DNA of 64,000 bases from Nematostella vectensis (GCF_932526225.1 NC_064038.1:11097070-11161069), one strand, 5' to 3'. Shown: positions 23,501 to 32,819, counted from the first letter of the stretch. The notes: generated by a model from the sequence alone, not told the origin. A program made the numbers and translations.

Positions 23501-26500
23501 AGCCTTGAGCTATGTTTGTGGCATGTCCAAGGTATATTTTAGGTATGTAATGGGTATGATAATTTCCATTTAACGGTAGCATTTGTGGTATGTTCAAGGT
23601 ACATTTTGGGTATGTAATGGCTATGTAAATTTTATACCATGCCCTTTTAAGGTAGCCTTGAGCTATGTTTGTGGCATGTCCAAGGTACATTTTAGGTATG
23701 TGATTGGTATGTTAATTTCCATTTAATGGTAGCATTTGTGGTATGTTCAAGGTACCTTTTGGGTATGTAATGGCTATGTAAATTCTATACCATGCCCTTT
23801 TAAGGTAGCCTTTTTAGCAAGCTTTTGATATGTAAATGGTTCCCACTATATATATTTTACTTGCCATCTACATACCAAATACTTACCATTTATAAATAAC
23901 TATAAATCTTCAAATCAATGTCGCTTTTGGTTATGTAAAATGTATATTTTACAATGTCCAATTTTGATAGGTATTACATGCCAATTACATACCACCTAAA
24001 TTGGTATGTAACAGGTATGTTTTCAGCAAATATTTGGTATGTTAATGATATCTCATTACATACCGTCTACACACAATTTACATACCTAACACTTACCTTT
24101 TACATAACTTCAAGGTCTTCAATATCAAGGTCGCTTTTGGTTATGTAAAAGGTATATTTTACAATGTCCAATTTTCATATGTATTACATACCCATTACAT
24201 GCCTTCCAAGTTGGTATGTAGAGGGTATGTTTTTAGGATGTATATGGTAGGTAAATGGTATCGAACAACATACCTTTTACATCCCCTTTACATACTCAAA
24301 TTTCTGCATGGGACGCGTTACGAGTCGCCGTTTGTGAACCCATTTTTTTTCTGAGTTGCTCACTGCTGAGAGCATGCACAGAAACTTGCACTATAGAAAT
24401 TGTGGAAGACATTTACAACATTTACATTTTTCTCCTTACCTTAATCTCTGACTTAGAGTTCATCTTATCATCTGATTTGCTTTTTGTCTTTTTCCTTGAT
24501 TTTATTTTCTCTGGCTTTTCTTCTGGCTCATTGAAATCATCCTTGAAGAATTGAAGAGTTTAATTTCATTTCCATACAGTTAAATTATCTTTTTAAACAG
24601 CTCTTACCAAAAAGGTATCTAATGCAGATATCTCATGAACTGAAAGATAAAAAATATATTGTTGACGAACAATCTAATGTTAATGAAAGGTCAGCTCAAA
24701 TAAAAAAAAAACATTGTGGATACAAATACTCAACATAAAATTGCTCAATAAATGGGTAAGATGACTTACCCTCCCTGGTTATGGGACCGCTACCATAAGT
24801 GACGTATTTGTGTGTTAGGAGGGGGGGTTGAGATAATTGAAGTTTGATGGGCATGTATTTAACCAGAACTGCATGCTCTTCTATCTGAAACACTCATACC
24901 TATGTTCCCATTTGTGTGGAAGTTGGTTTTCTCATGGCCGCTGGGTACACTTCCACTAACAAACTCATCCAGTGACATTGACACAGGCTTTTCTTTTTTC
25001 TTTGGTTTACTAGAAGTAGCCTGGGACTCAACCCGTTTGTTTATACTCTCAGCCTTGCTTGCTTGGAGAGCTTCCTAGTAAGAATAAGATTAAAATAATA
25101 GCTGACTTGCTCTAAAAAGAATTTTTGAGAGGCCAGGTAGTGATTTAGTAGAATGCACCTCACATCAAAGAATTTTTGGGAGGCCAGTTCAATGATTTAG
25201 TAGAATGCACCTCATCCCAAAGTATACCTGATAGCAAACCATTTACATATTGTTTATTACCTTTAAGTCCTTCTGAAACTGCTCAAGCACTAGCTGGTAA
25301 CATAAAGAGAGTAACACAAGATTGTGAGAAACATTTCAATCAGACAGTGATTTAATATGTACACAGTAAAAGAGCACTTGGAAAAGTCAAACAGAGCTTT
25401 TTTTTTTCAATCCTACCATCTTACTGTACGTCAACTGTGTACTGTACTGACGACTTAAGATGGTAGGATTGATGACTTGAGATGGTAGGATTGATTACTT
25501 AAGATGGTAGGATTGATGACTTAAGATGGTAGGATTGACGACTTAAGATGGTAGGGTTGACAACTTAAGATGGTAGGGTTGACGACTTAAGATGCTAGGG
25601 TTGACAAATTAAGATGGAAGGATTGATGACTTGAGATGGTAGGGTTGACAAATTAAGATGGTAGGATTGATTACTTAAAGCCGCATTGTCACCAGTTTAC
25701 TTCCGATCGATTACTTACCATTCTCCTATGATTTTTAACGGAAAACACAAAAAATATTTCAAAATATTGAAAGCAGTGTGTCTATTGGAAGTTTCTTTGA
25801 GGTTGTGATTGATAATTTAGAAAGGATGGCCTGTTATAAATCTCGGATTATAATAGATTCTCTTGTCTTTTAACGGTTGAGGTTTTCATCAGACCTCCGG
25901 AAGTAAACTAGTGACAATGCGGCTTTAAGATGGTAGGATTGATGACTTAAAATGGTATGATTGATGGTGGGATTACCACCTTAAGTCATCATTCCTACCT
26001 GTTCGTCTTTGCTTTGCCACATCTGCCATTCTTGAAGTTCTGGAGGGATCTCTGATGCTCCTTCAGGGTTTTCAGTAGCTTCACTTGTCTACACACACAA
26101 ACAAAATGTTTCCCTAGGTGTGAAGAGTTATCAAATGTGAGAACTTGGTATAACATTTGAAATTTAAGATTGTGATTGTGATTACTGCCAAAGAAAATTG
26201 CAGAATAAGATAAATATATTAAGTCTGGGTAAACCCCATAGTTGAAAGTAGATTGTCAGAGGCCGTGACTGAGATGACTGAGGGCGGAGAGTGATAATGA
26301 CTGATGGGCCAAGAGTCAAACAAGATACCTGAAATATCAAAGAGTTTTACCTTTTCATCGTTCAAAAACATTCAAAAACATTGCATAGCCACAGTCTCTG
26401 TGTGACAATCAGTCTCATATTTCTTGCGAGATGACTACCATGACTACCACAAATGTAAGTATTAAGAACAACCTCGCCCCAGCTCCAAGAAATGCAATAC

Positions 26501-27191
26501 ACTATGCAACTGATCATCCCCTTGTATTTTTTAAAATATTGGGTTAAGAATGCAATTCATTATTGAAAATGAAAGGCAAGGTTTGGTGTTTTGCATCACT
26601 GAGCATATATTGCAATATATTTACTGAGCTAGCTCATATGGAGATTGTAGTTGTATAATCTCCCGTTTGTTCCATTCGCCTGTCACGACAACCATGAAAG
26701 ACAAAAAGTCTTTTTGCAAAAAATAGTAGACTAATTGTCATAATAATGCCTTGGCTATGGAATGTTTTATACCACTTGAATATATTCAAAAGGGCTGTCT
26801 GTTACCTTCGTAACTTGTTGGCATTAGTTAAACATTGTCTAGCGTACAGTATTCTAATCTGTTCAACTGCACTCTTACCTCGGGTGGGACAAGTAGTCAA
26901 GAATAAAGCTAAAGAATTACCCGAAAGCTCCCTTTCTTACACATTTCACATAAGCCTCACCACTGTTATCTGCAAAAATACACGATATATAACCTGTTGT
27001 ACCTTGCTTTTGCTTTTTTTGCGTCTGTTTCTCTTCTTTTTATTTTTGCTCGTGGCAGCCGTGGTGTCTGTTGGCTTCGCATTTGTTTTCGAGCTTGATT
27101 CATCGGAGCTATCCTCGTCATCACTAACATCTAAAACTGCAAACCGACATGCAGTCGGTAAATCTGTTAGTTTTCCTGCCTTTTTAGCCAT
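12496..27191 (-). CDS. gkap1: G kinase-anchoring protein 1 (GKAP1), 11 exons
   Basis: Exons in coding order: 27191-27003, 26088-25999, 25293-25261, 25074-24900, 24639-24608, 24541-24440, 15397-15254, 14705-14642, 13422-13364, 12886-12809 and probably 12585-12496. All junctions are GT/AG and the phases fit, giving 351 residues; human GKAP1 has 366. Recognisable features: N-terminal CRFAVLDV and an acidic/serine then lysine-rich stretch (residues about 16-63), LQEWQMWQSKDEQ (about 81-93), VSMSLDEF, and C-terminal coiled coil (about 208-322) with KRNKQLCFMLAQGEMKEK and LEQERSKSSSLKHELAKLQ. In vertebrates the protein tethers cGMP-dependent kinase I at the Golgi. The last exon (QNRH... to TGA at 12496) has a weak pyrimidine tract and is the least certain part. 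The 9-kb intron 24440-15397 contains a CACTA-type transposon. Confidence 0.85.
13620..14150. mobile_element. Possible MITE disrupted by a SINE
   Basis: GAGCCGTAGCCATG at 13620 is mirrored by TTGCTACGGCCC near 14135, with G-rich sequence (ATTGGGGG) on both sides of the SINE at about 13700-14018. This fits a small inverted-repeat element into which the SINE inserted, but the arms are short and partly G-run sequence. Confidence 0.35.
13700..14018 (-). mobile_element. tRNA-derived SINE
   Basis: On the minus strand the 5' part carries an RNA polymerase III A box-like TAGTGTGTTAGCGCG (plus-strand 13994-14008) and a B box GGTTCGAATTC (13959-13969) with tRNA-like spacing. About 250 bp of non-tRNA body follow. 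The tRNA part lacks a complete cloverleaf, so a functional tRNA is unlikely. It lies inside a GKAP1 intron in the same orientation as the gene. The 3' boundary is approximate. Confidence 0.6.
14453..14640. repeat. CAA/CAG trinucleotide microsatellite
   Basis: Runs of ACA/CAA with a CAG patch and interruptions, in the GKAP1 intron directly downstream (in gene direction) of exon 8. Poly-Leu, poly-Thr and poly-Cys open frames here are artefacts. Confidence 0.9.
15038..15216. mobile_element. hAT-like MITE
   Basis: Left end CAGAGGCAGATCCAG and right end CTAGATCCACCCGTG are imperfect inverted repeats of the CAG...GATCCAG type common in hAT non-autonomous elements. A G-run sits at 15065. I could not find a clean 8-bp target duplication. 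It is in the GKAP1 intron next to exon 7. Confidence 0.45.
15835..15902. repeat. 12-bp tandem repeat TCTCTGTCTGTA
   Basis: Five to six perfect head-to-tail copies; an intronic simple repeat of GKAP1. Confidence 0.9.
15980..16297. repeat. 20-bp minisatellite, about 16 copies
   Basis: Consensus TGAGGTTTTGGAATTGAGAG, period exactly 20, with variants GAGCTTTTGG and GAATTGGAAG. The open frames across it (SNSKSSLPIPK-type) arise from the repeat and I do not call them genes. Confidence 0.95.
16500..17340. repeat. TACATACC-rich array, left of transposon genes
   Basis: About nine loose units of 70-95 bp share TATTTGGTATGTAAAAATACAT, in which GGTATGT and ACATACC form an imperfect palindrome, plus CTTACATACC and CAAAAACATACC. 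The same GGTATGTA/TACATACC words dominate a second array at 23340-24297. The two arrays bracket the CACTA-type transposase and BEN-domain genes. Confidence 0.85.
17606..20010 (-). pseudogene. CACTA/EnSpm-type transposase, decayed
   Basis: Minus-strand reading from ATG at 20010 gives an acidic N-terminus, a zinc-finger-like CTRCNRYLG...NCVHCKKSF region (about 19270-19190), LNTDGVALFKSS...WPVYMVICDLPPRMR (about 18940-18850), KASELRTWLLYYS...GILP, and NLHQLLHLADSVRFNGPLFSNSCFFYEDLNG. These are hallmark motifs of animal EnSpm transposases. Damage: a frameshift near 19410, one at a T9 homopolymer near 18975, one at GTGTGTG near 18558, an in-frame TAA near 18333, and apparent loss of the central catalytic segment between LPPRMR and the KASE motif. 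It is therefore not an active transposase. It lies in the same orientation as GKAP1, within its large intron. Introns could account for one of the frame changes, but not for the stop. Confidence 0.75.
20194..20375 (+). CDS. Possible 5' exon of the BEN-domain gene
   Basis: An open stretch encodes a lysine/serine-rich segment (NNNKSSTDSNAPVKKKKSSKN) followed by an acidic SCDQIAETLE, and then a GTTAG possible donor near 20350. It starts 184 bp from the divergent transposase start, as expected for a shared promoter region of one transposon. The link to the exons at 21303 onward is not proven because I could not join the frames. Confidence 0.3.
21050..21187. repeat. Tandem duplication of about 67 bp at a splice-donor-like site
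   Basis: AGCGTAAGTATTTTTGTCAT and the following bases through TTATTATCCCCA occur twice in direct succession, apparently identical. Each copy begins with a consensus-like 5' splice site (CAGC/GTAAGT). Confidence 0.85.
21303..22904 (+). CDS. BEN-domain protein, four 3' exons (transposon-associated)
   Basis: Exons 21303-21445, 21803-21885, 22371-22569 and 22720-22904 join in consistent phases with GT/AG borders and end at TGA. The first encodes a short coiled coil (DELSELKEKYGALEARFRRL). The third and fourth encode a BEN domain of about 110 residues: VELVAGSGVFLSRTAL, LATRLLKAFFSEERREGK, LLNQQIITTI, then GCKKGITSAMNLSIKNLRRAAR. The tail is acidic (seven Asp in a row). BEN domains bind DNA and act in chromatin proteins and in some DNA transposons and viruses. 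The reading frame is intact although the neighbouring transposase is dead. The 5' end is unresolved: an exon-like piece at 21192-21254 is open only in a phase that does not join the next exon. Confidence 0.65.
23340..24297. repeat. TACATACC/GGTATGTA-rich array, right of transposon genes
   Basis: The first half is three units of about 145-150 bp (AGGTAGCCTTGAGCTATGTT...GGCTATGTAAATT) dense in GGTATGTA and AAGGTA. The second half (about 23820-24297) has two looser units with ATTACATACC and TTTTGGTTATGTAAAA. It uses the same words as the array at 16500-17340. Confidence 0.85.
25449..25995. repeat. 22-bp minisatellite split by a MITE
   Basis: Consensus GACTTAAGATGGTAGGATTGAT, about eleven copies before 25675 and two or three after 25925. 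Every full unit contains TTAA, and the MITE at 25679-25924 inserted in one of these TTAA sites. The array lies in a GKAP1 intron. Confidence 0.95.
25679..25924. mobile_element. TTAA-flanked MITE, copy B (246 bp)
   Basis: Starts AGCCGCATTGTCACCAGTTT and ends with the near-perfect inverted copy ...GTGACAATGCGGCT. Flanked on both sides by TTAA (25675-25678 and 25925-25928). It has the same length as copy D at 51259-51504, and no coding capacity. Confidence 0.9.
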
Positions 27192-27239
27192 TTTACGGCG
27201 GTGAAATTGAAAATTTTTAATGGATAAATTTTAGGGAGT

Positions 27240-27606
27240 AAGTTTTTGATGAGAAGAGTTATCAAACAGTCAGGCGCTGCTCGTCGTGACAGTGGGAGAT
27301 TAGGGCAAAAAATAGAGCTCGCGCCAATTTACACAGGAAGCCCATCTATCATATCAAAAACTAATTTGTTCACACTAGATCATGCTCTTAGCAGCGATTG
27401 TGCAAAAAATACATGTATTAATTTTGGGAAACATGATGAGTTATTGACGTTCCCCGAGGGGGAGGGGGGAGGGAGGGGTGATATTCTATCCTCGGAAACC
27501 AAGGGCGTCGAAGTCAGCATATCGAGGCAAAACAAGGCAATCAGAAGGGGGCATATGTCAGCCCAACTTGGACAGAAATCCTGAAATCGGGTGAAATACA
27601 GTAAAC
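27240..27606. other. Upstream region of GKAP1
   Basis: Between the GKAP1 start and the LINE fragment. Contains a short G/A-rich patch (27462-27478). I see no clear TATA box and no gene. Confidence 0.4.
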
Positions 27607-28163
27607 TTGGTCCATAAATTACACAACTTAGGAGTAGATGAGATATTGATTAGATGGATAGGGGCTTTCCTAACCAACAGGTCCCACCGGGTAAAAATAG
27701 GTAGCACAATATCGGATCCCGTATATCCTAGAGGTGGCATCTCACAAGGTACAAGACTTGCCCCCTTGTTGTTTCCTGTGTTAGTCAATAACCTAGTCAG
27801 CAATTGGGACACTAGAGTCATGTATGTTGACGATCTATCTGTACTTGAAATAATTCCAAGATGTTCACCTAGCCTTCGGCCAATTATTGCAATTAATATA
27901 TCTTTATACTCCTCGGCCCATGGTATGCGCCTTAACCCACTTAAATGCAAAGAGATGTGTATTGATTTTCTAAAATACAAACTATCTCAGCCTGCCCCGT
28001 TACAACTAGCAGGTAAAGTTATATTGAACGAGTAGCAACTTATAAGATCCTAGGTGTGCACCTGTCCAGTAATGTCCTGGAGCCATCACATTGACTATGT
28101 TGTTAAAAGAGCTCGTAGACGCCTTTATGCCTTACGCGTCTTAAAGAAAGCTGGTGCCCCTAA
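27607..28163 (+). pseudogene. LINE reverse transcriptase fragment, 5' part
   Basis: Encodes reverse transcriptase motifs: GGISQGTRLAPLLFPVLVNNL, then YVDD in MYVDDLS, then LNPLKCKEM and LGVHLSS. Frames change at about 28025 and 28070, so it is decayed. The reading continues beyond the gypsy insertion at 32825 (SDIVLVYCSIVRPILEYASP). The motif order fits jockey/CR1-type non-LTR elements; a finer clade is not claimed. The upstream end is truncated. Confidence 0.75.
28159..28163. repeat. Target site duplication CCTAA, left
   Basis: Matches 32820-32824 immediately outside the other LTR. A 5-bp duplication is usual for Ty3/gypsy integrases. Confidence 0.9.
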
Positions 28164-28309
28164 TGTTTCAAGATGTGGGTTTACAGTAGATAATCTCACG
28201 AGAAGATCAGAGAAAGACAACAACACGAGTGTTTAGCTCTGTAGCCAAGATGGAGGGCTGCATCCGGGACTTTATTGTTCTTAACACAGGGAACCCAGAT
28301 ATTGTAACA
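28164..28309 (-). repeat. 3' LTR of gypsy element (146 bp)
   Basis: Begins TGTTTCAAGATG and ends ATTGTAACA, so it has TG...CA borders. It is identical by eye to 32674-32819 over all 146 bases. The length is short for Ty3/gypsy, where LTRs often exceed 200 bp. Confidence 0.92.
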
Positions 28310-28325
28310 TCCTTTCTCTTTTGAG
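28310..28325 (-). promoter_or_regulatory. Polypurine tract of gypsy element
   Basis: On the minus strand AAAAGAGAAAGGA directly precedes the 3' LTR. In this family it primes plus-strand DNA synthesis. Confidence 0.85.
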
Positions 28326-28473
28326 GAAGTGAAACAGATACTTATAACATAACTAACAATTGTCCTTGCGTATAGCAACGTGCTGAAAAACATTATACTC
28401 AGTCCTAGACAAAGTGTAAACAATAAGAATAAAAGATACAATCAACTATCTAACATCAGATTAGTCTCTTGTT

Positions 28474-31400
28474 TTAACTCGTGACATAATCCCTAAGGTA
28501 GCTTGGTTGCGTAGTTGTCCGTGAGGATCTCCGTATGGGTATTATAGGTGGTGTCTGTTCCTCAGCAACCGCATTAGGTGTTTCCACTTGCGCTGGTGTT
28601 TCTGGTGATTGGGTGGTAGTACTAGATTCCATTTCAGCAGGTGGTAGTACTACTTCTGGTTTCCTTGACGACAATTCAGGTTGAGTTTCCGAAGTTTTCC
28701 TTAGATCGATTCGGTTTCTTCTATACTTCCCAGAAGGCGTTTCGATGTCATACGACCTTTCATCGAGTCTCCTAACAACCACACCCTTTTCCCATTTTTT
28801 GTTGCCTTTTCTAAAAGGTTTCAGTCTGATAGTATCCCCCTCTTGCAAAATTCCAAGATCCTTAGCATTCTTGTTATAGTTCTTACACTGTCGTTGTTGT
28901 TCCAACTTTAGGCGACAGCGGTCCTCCTTCAGAAAATCCATTCCCCTAGGTTGGAGTTGTACATCAGTCATGGGTAATATAGATTTAGTTCGACGATTGA
29001 GAAGGCGTTGGGCTGGGCTGCTTCCTGCTCCTTGAGTTGGTGTGTTTCGTATCTCAAGGAGTGCTAGCTGGGGGTCTGTTTTGTCTTGAGCACATTTTGA
29101 GAGCATAGCCTTTGCTGCTTTTACCCCAGACTCAACTTTTCCATTTGCATTTGGATGCCCAGGTGAAGATAGATTATGCTCAAAATCCCATTCATAAGCA
29201 AAGTCCTCAAACTCTTTGGCATCAAACTGAGGTCCTCCATCACTGACTAGTTGTACAGGAACACCATATCTTGAGAAGTGTTGTTTCAGTTTCCTAATCA
29301 CTGCAGGGGAGTCAGTTTTCTTAAGAAGGTCAACTTCCCAGTATCCACTAAAATAGTCAATTGTTAGTAGGTAGTCTTTGTTGTTCCATGAGAATAAATC
29401 AACACCAACAATTTCCCATGGTGCTTTAGCTTCTATAGTTATGAGTGTTTCTTTCTGTTGAGCTTTAGCAAATGTTTGACAGGCATCACAAACACTTGCT
29501 AGCTGTTTGATTTCTGCAGACATACCAGGCCAAAATATGCATTCACGTGCACGTCTTAACATACTCTCACCTCCAAGATGTGATATGTGGAGATGGTCTT
29601 TGATCTCCCTACGCATGCTTTCAGGAACGATGACTCGTTCTCCCTTGAAGATCAATCCATCATGTAAGGTCAGTTCATCTCTATATGAAAAGTATGGTGT
29701 AACCTGAGTAGGCAGTTCCTGTCTCGAGTCTGGCCATCCTTTAAGAATGACTGATTTCAGAGTTTGCAGAGTATCATCCGTTTCAGTGGCTTTCTTTAGC
29801 TGTCTAAGCCTTTCTTCTCTAATTCTTAGGTGACCAACAGCATTAATCTTAGCAAAACTATCCTTGTGTTCAGTATCATCAGGCAGGTATGCACGAGATA
29901 AAGTATCAGCTATGTACATCTCCTTGCCCTTCTTATATACAACTTCAATGTCATACTGTATAAGTCTAAGCATCATACCTTGAAGACGCTTTGGGGACTT
30001 GTGCAGTGGCTTGCGTACAATCATTTCCAGTGGTTTATGATCACTGTGCACAATGGTTTTCCGTCCAAACGTATATTGGTGGAAACGTTCCAGCGAGAAC
30101 ACGATTGCCAGGCACTCTTTCTCAATTTGCGCGTACCCGCATTCCGTAGTAGTAAGGGCACGACTGGCATAACACAGCGGCTTTCCTTCTTGTAGTAAAA
30201 CAGTGCCTAAACCAGTGCTCGAGGCATCACATTGAATCACAAGTTCTTTGTCAGGATCATAATAAGCAAGTACAGGAGCTGTAGTCACTAGTCTCTTTAT
30301 TTCTTTCATCGCATGATCCTGTTCCTCACTCCATTCCCATTCCACATCTTGTCTAGTGAGTCGACGAATAGGATCCATTACCGTGGAGAGTTGTGGAAGG
30401 AACTTTGCGAGATAAGTTACCATTCCCTGGACACGTCGAGCTCCCTCAACATCAGTGGGGTTTTCCATTTTAAGAATGGCTTCGACTTTCTTCATATCAG
30501 GTTTTAGACCCTCACTTGTCACGACGTGACCAAGGAACTCAACTTCAGTGGTCTTGAACACACTCTTCTGGTGATTCAGCTTAATGTTATTTCTAGCACA
30601 AACATCAAGTAGATTTCTCAATTTCTCATCATGGTCACCCTCAGAATGTCCATAAACTAGAATGTCATCAGCCACACAGACCACTCCACGAAGACCTGAT
30701 AGACTCTCCATGAGCTTACGCTGGAATATCTCAGAACTGACTTTGAGACCAAATGGGAGACGACACCAACGAAATCTGCCATTCACAGTGATGAATGTGG
30801 TCATGTAACTACTCTCTTCATCAAGTTCACAGTGCCAGTAACCATGAGCAAGATCAAACTTACTGAACAGCTTAGCATTGGCGAGCTCAGGCAGGATATC
30901 ATCAATTGTCGGGAGAGGGTATATTTCCCTCTGAAGAGCTTCATTCAAGACTCTTGGGTCAAGACAGATCCTGAGCTGGTCATTCTTCTTCTTCTGTATA
31001 GAGATCTGTGAGCACCATTGAGTTGGCTCAGTTACAGGCTTCAGGACTCCAAGCTTGACAAGGTTGTGTAACTCTTTTTCAAGTGCAGGTTTAACACTGA
31101 TAGGTACTCGTCGTGGTGGACTTTGAGTAGGCACGGCATTGCCATCAACCTTGAGATTTACTTTTCCTGAGAAACATCCTACAGCAGTGTCGTCAAATAC
31201 AGCTTTGTATTCAGTCACTAATTCTGTGAATCCATCAGCGACTACATGGACCTGCTTGAAGTTATCATAGTTGACCGTGATGAGCTTCATCTGTTCCGCT
31301 GCTTTTCTGCTAAGCAAGGGTGTTAAATCCTCTTTCACAACTTCAAACATGACATTATACTTCTTCTTCGTAATCAGATTTATGGTGATAATCCGACACT

Positions 31401-32514
31401 TTCCAACTGGTTTAAGAGTAGTTTTGTTGTACATGCTCAGTGTATTTTTCGATTCTTGTAGTTGAGTGTTTTGCGGCACATATTTCTGATTTATAACATT
31501 GACTGTGGCACCGCAATCAACCTGGAATTTGACTCTCCGTCCATCTTTTAGACACATCTCAGCATATAAGGGACCACTAGAGACAGAGTTAATTGACTCA
31601 GATATGACTGGGCATACCATTTCAGCAGAGGAATCGGAGTCAGATCCGTCACCAACAGTATGGACTTGTTTCTTGCCACCCAAACTTGGACAGCAACTCG
31701 AGAAATGGTTGGGAGCCTTGCAATTATTGCATCTCTTCCCCCAAGCTTTGCAGAATTCCTTCTTTAGAGTGTGAGAATAGCCACAAAATTTGCATTTAGC
31801 AGCTTGACGAGGATTCGTGCCTCCAGGTTTACCATTACCGACTGGCTTGTTCCTTTGACCATGTGAAGCTCCTTTTGTTTTTTGCTTGTTTATATTCAAT
31901 CGGTGTACCTCCTCTTCCTTTCCAGAAATAATCTTCAGTTGATCAGACGTTTTCTCATAACTGTGACAAATGTCAAGTGCTTTCTGTAGAGTGAGTTTTC
32001 CTTCTTGCAGCAGACGCTTTCTGGTATGATCATCTTTCACACCAAGTACCACTCTATCCCTCAGTAAGGAAGTTTTCAAGCACTCACAGAAATTGCAAGT
32101 CTCGGCCAATGTCTTCAGGCTTGCAACATAGCTGTCAATACTCTCATCAGGTTTCTGGACTCGAGTGTTGAACTTGTACCTCTCGAAGGTCTCGTTGGTT
32201 TCACCAAGTATGTGAGCATCAAGTTTGGTTAGTATATCTTTAGCAGTGTCAGTTTCTACAGGGTCACAGCCATTGTAGATTTGTAAAGCTTCTATTCCCA
32301 TGGTAGAGATCAAGAGAGATTTCTTGAATTGAGGCGAGTGTGAATCGGCGTTAGAGACGATACAATAATGCTGCCACAGCTGTTTCCATATTTTCCAACT
32401 TTCAACTCCATTCTTTGCCAATTTCACGGGCTCAGGCGGTTTGAAGGCATAACCCGGCTGAAAAGATGTTGCTGCAGGTGGAGGAGTTTCTTCAGATTCG
32501 CCAGTAGCAGGCAT
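28474..32514 (-). CDS. Ty3/gypsy Gag-Pol polyprotein, intact
   Basis: One open frame of 1346 codons from ATG at 32514. Order: Gag (1-240); two CCHC-like knuckles (about 241-275); aspartic protease with DCGA (333-336) in place of the usual D-S/T-G-A; reverse transcriptase (about 475-670) with LPFGL (586-590) and VADD (614-617) at the catalytic loop; RNase H (about 755-870) with CDAS and HSDHKPLE; integrase with an HH..CC finger (about 974-1012) and a catalytic triad D1039, D1092, E1128, that is DD35E spacing; and a basic C-terminal tail. Gag and Pol share one frame, so no frameshift is needed. No stop or frame damage is visible. The VADD and DCGA variants occur in some gypsy lineages and need not be inactivating. 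Confidence 0.95.
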   Translation of the reverse strand: MPATGESEETPPPAATSFQPGYAFKPPEPVKLAKNGVESWKIWKQLWQHYCIVSNADSHSPQFKKSLLISTMGIEALQIYNGCDPVETDTAKDILTKLDAHILGETNETFERYKFNTRVQKPDESIDSYVASLKTLAETCNFCECLKTSLLRDRVVLGVKDDHTRKRLLQEGKLTLQKALDICHSYEKTSDQLKIISGKEEEVHRLNINKQKTKGASHGQRNKPVGNGKPGGTNPRQAAKCKFCGYSHTLKKEFCKAWGKRCNNCKAPNHFSSCCPSLGGKKQVHTVGDGSDSDSSAEMVCPVISESINSVSSGPLYAEMCLKDGRRVKFQVDCGATVNVINQKYVPQNTQLQESKNTLSMYNKTTLKPVGKCRIITINLITKKKYNVMFEVVKEDLTPLLSRKAAEQMKLITVNYDNFKQVHVVADGFTELVTEYKAVFDDTAVGCFSGKVNLKVDGNAVPTQSPPRRVPISVKPALEKELHNLVKLGVLKPVTEPTQWCSQISIQKKKNDQLRICLDPRVLNEALQREIYPLPTIDDILPELANAKLFSKFDLAHGYWHCELDEESSYMTTFITVNGRFRWCRLPFGLKVSSEIFQRKLMESLSGLRGVVCVADDILVYGHSEGDHDEKLRNLLDVCARNNIKLNHQKSVFKTTEVEFLGHVVTSEGLKPDMKKVEAILKMENPTDVEGARRVQGMVTYLAKFLPQLSTVMDPIRRLTRQDVEWEWSEEQDHAMKEIKRLVTTAPVLAYYDPDKELVIQCDASSTGLGTVLLQEGKPLCYASRALTTTECGYAQIEKECLAIVFSLERFHQYTFGRKTIVHSDHKPLEMIVRKPLHKSPKRLQGMMLRLIQYDIEVVYKKGKEMYIADTLSRAYLPDDTEHKDSFAKINAVGHLRIREERLRQLKKATETDDTLQTLKSVILKGWPDSRQELPTQVTPYFSYRDELTLHDGLIFKGERVIVPESMRREIKDHLHISHLGGESMLRRARECIFWPGMSAEIKQLASVCDACQTFAKAQQKETLITIEAKAPWEIVGVDLFSWNNKDYLLTIDYFSGYWEVDLLKKTDSPAVIRKLKQHFSRYGVPVQLVSDGGPQFDAKEFEDFAYEWDFEHNLSSPGHPNANGKVESGVKAAKAMLSKCAQDKTDPQLALLEIRNTPTQGAGSSPAQRLLNRRTKSILPMTDVQLQPRGMDFLKEDRCRLKLEQQRQCKNYNKNAKDLGILQEGDTIRLKPFRKGNKKWEKGVVVRRLDERSYDIETPSGKYRRNRIDLRKTSETQPELSSRKPEVVLPPAEMESSTTTQSPETPAQVETPNAVAEEQTPPIIPIRRSSRTTTQPSYLRDYVTS

Positions 32515-32659
32515 GGCACAGTACAGAGCAGTGTACGTTCAATCCACGTGGTCTGAGGTCGAGAGTCGAGCGACTTTTGAACGCGAATTTAGCAAGGAAA
32601 TTCGTCAAAACACAGCCCACAACTTGAAGTTCCAGTTGAGTTCAAGATAAATTAGCTAA

Positions 32660-32673
32660 CCACGCTGCCACCA
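32660..32673 (-). promoter_or_regulatory. Primer binding site of gypsy element
   Basis: Directly after the 5' LTR the minus strand reads TGGTGGCAGCGTGG. TGG complements the CCA end of a tRNA, as expected. I could not assign the tRNA with certainty. Confidence 0.75.
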
Positions 32674-32819
32674 TGTTTCAAGATGTGGGTTTACAGTAGA
32701 TAATCTCACGAGAAGATCAGAGAAAGACAACAACACGAGTGTTTAGCTCTGTAGCCAAGATGGAGGGCTGCATCCGGGACTTTATTGTTCTTAACACAGG
32801 GAACCCAGATATTGTAACA
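32674..32819 (-). repeat. 5' LTR of gypsy element (146 bp)
   Basis: Identical by eye to 28164-28309. It should contain the element's promoter; no clear TATA box is visible. It is followed outside by the CCTAA duplication at 32820-32824. Confidence 0.92.

Noticed and set aside
16380-24340. Exact terminal inverted repeats of the CACTA-like element
   Set aside because: I searched the flanks of both arrays for CACTA or CACTG ends with a 3-bp duplication and found no convincing pair.
24696-24893. Additional GKAP1 exon (open frame with IEEHAVLVKYMP)
   Set aside because: Its acceptor lies only about 10 bases after the donor at 24900, too short for an intron, and the phase does not match.
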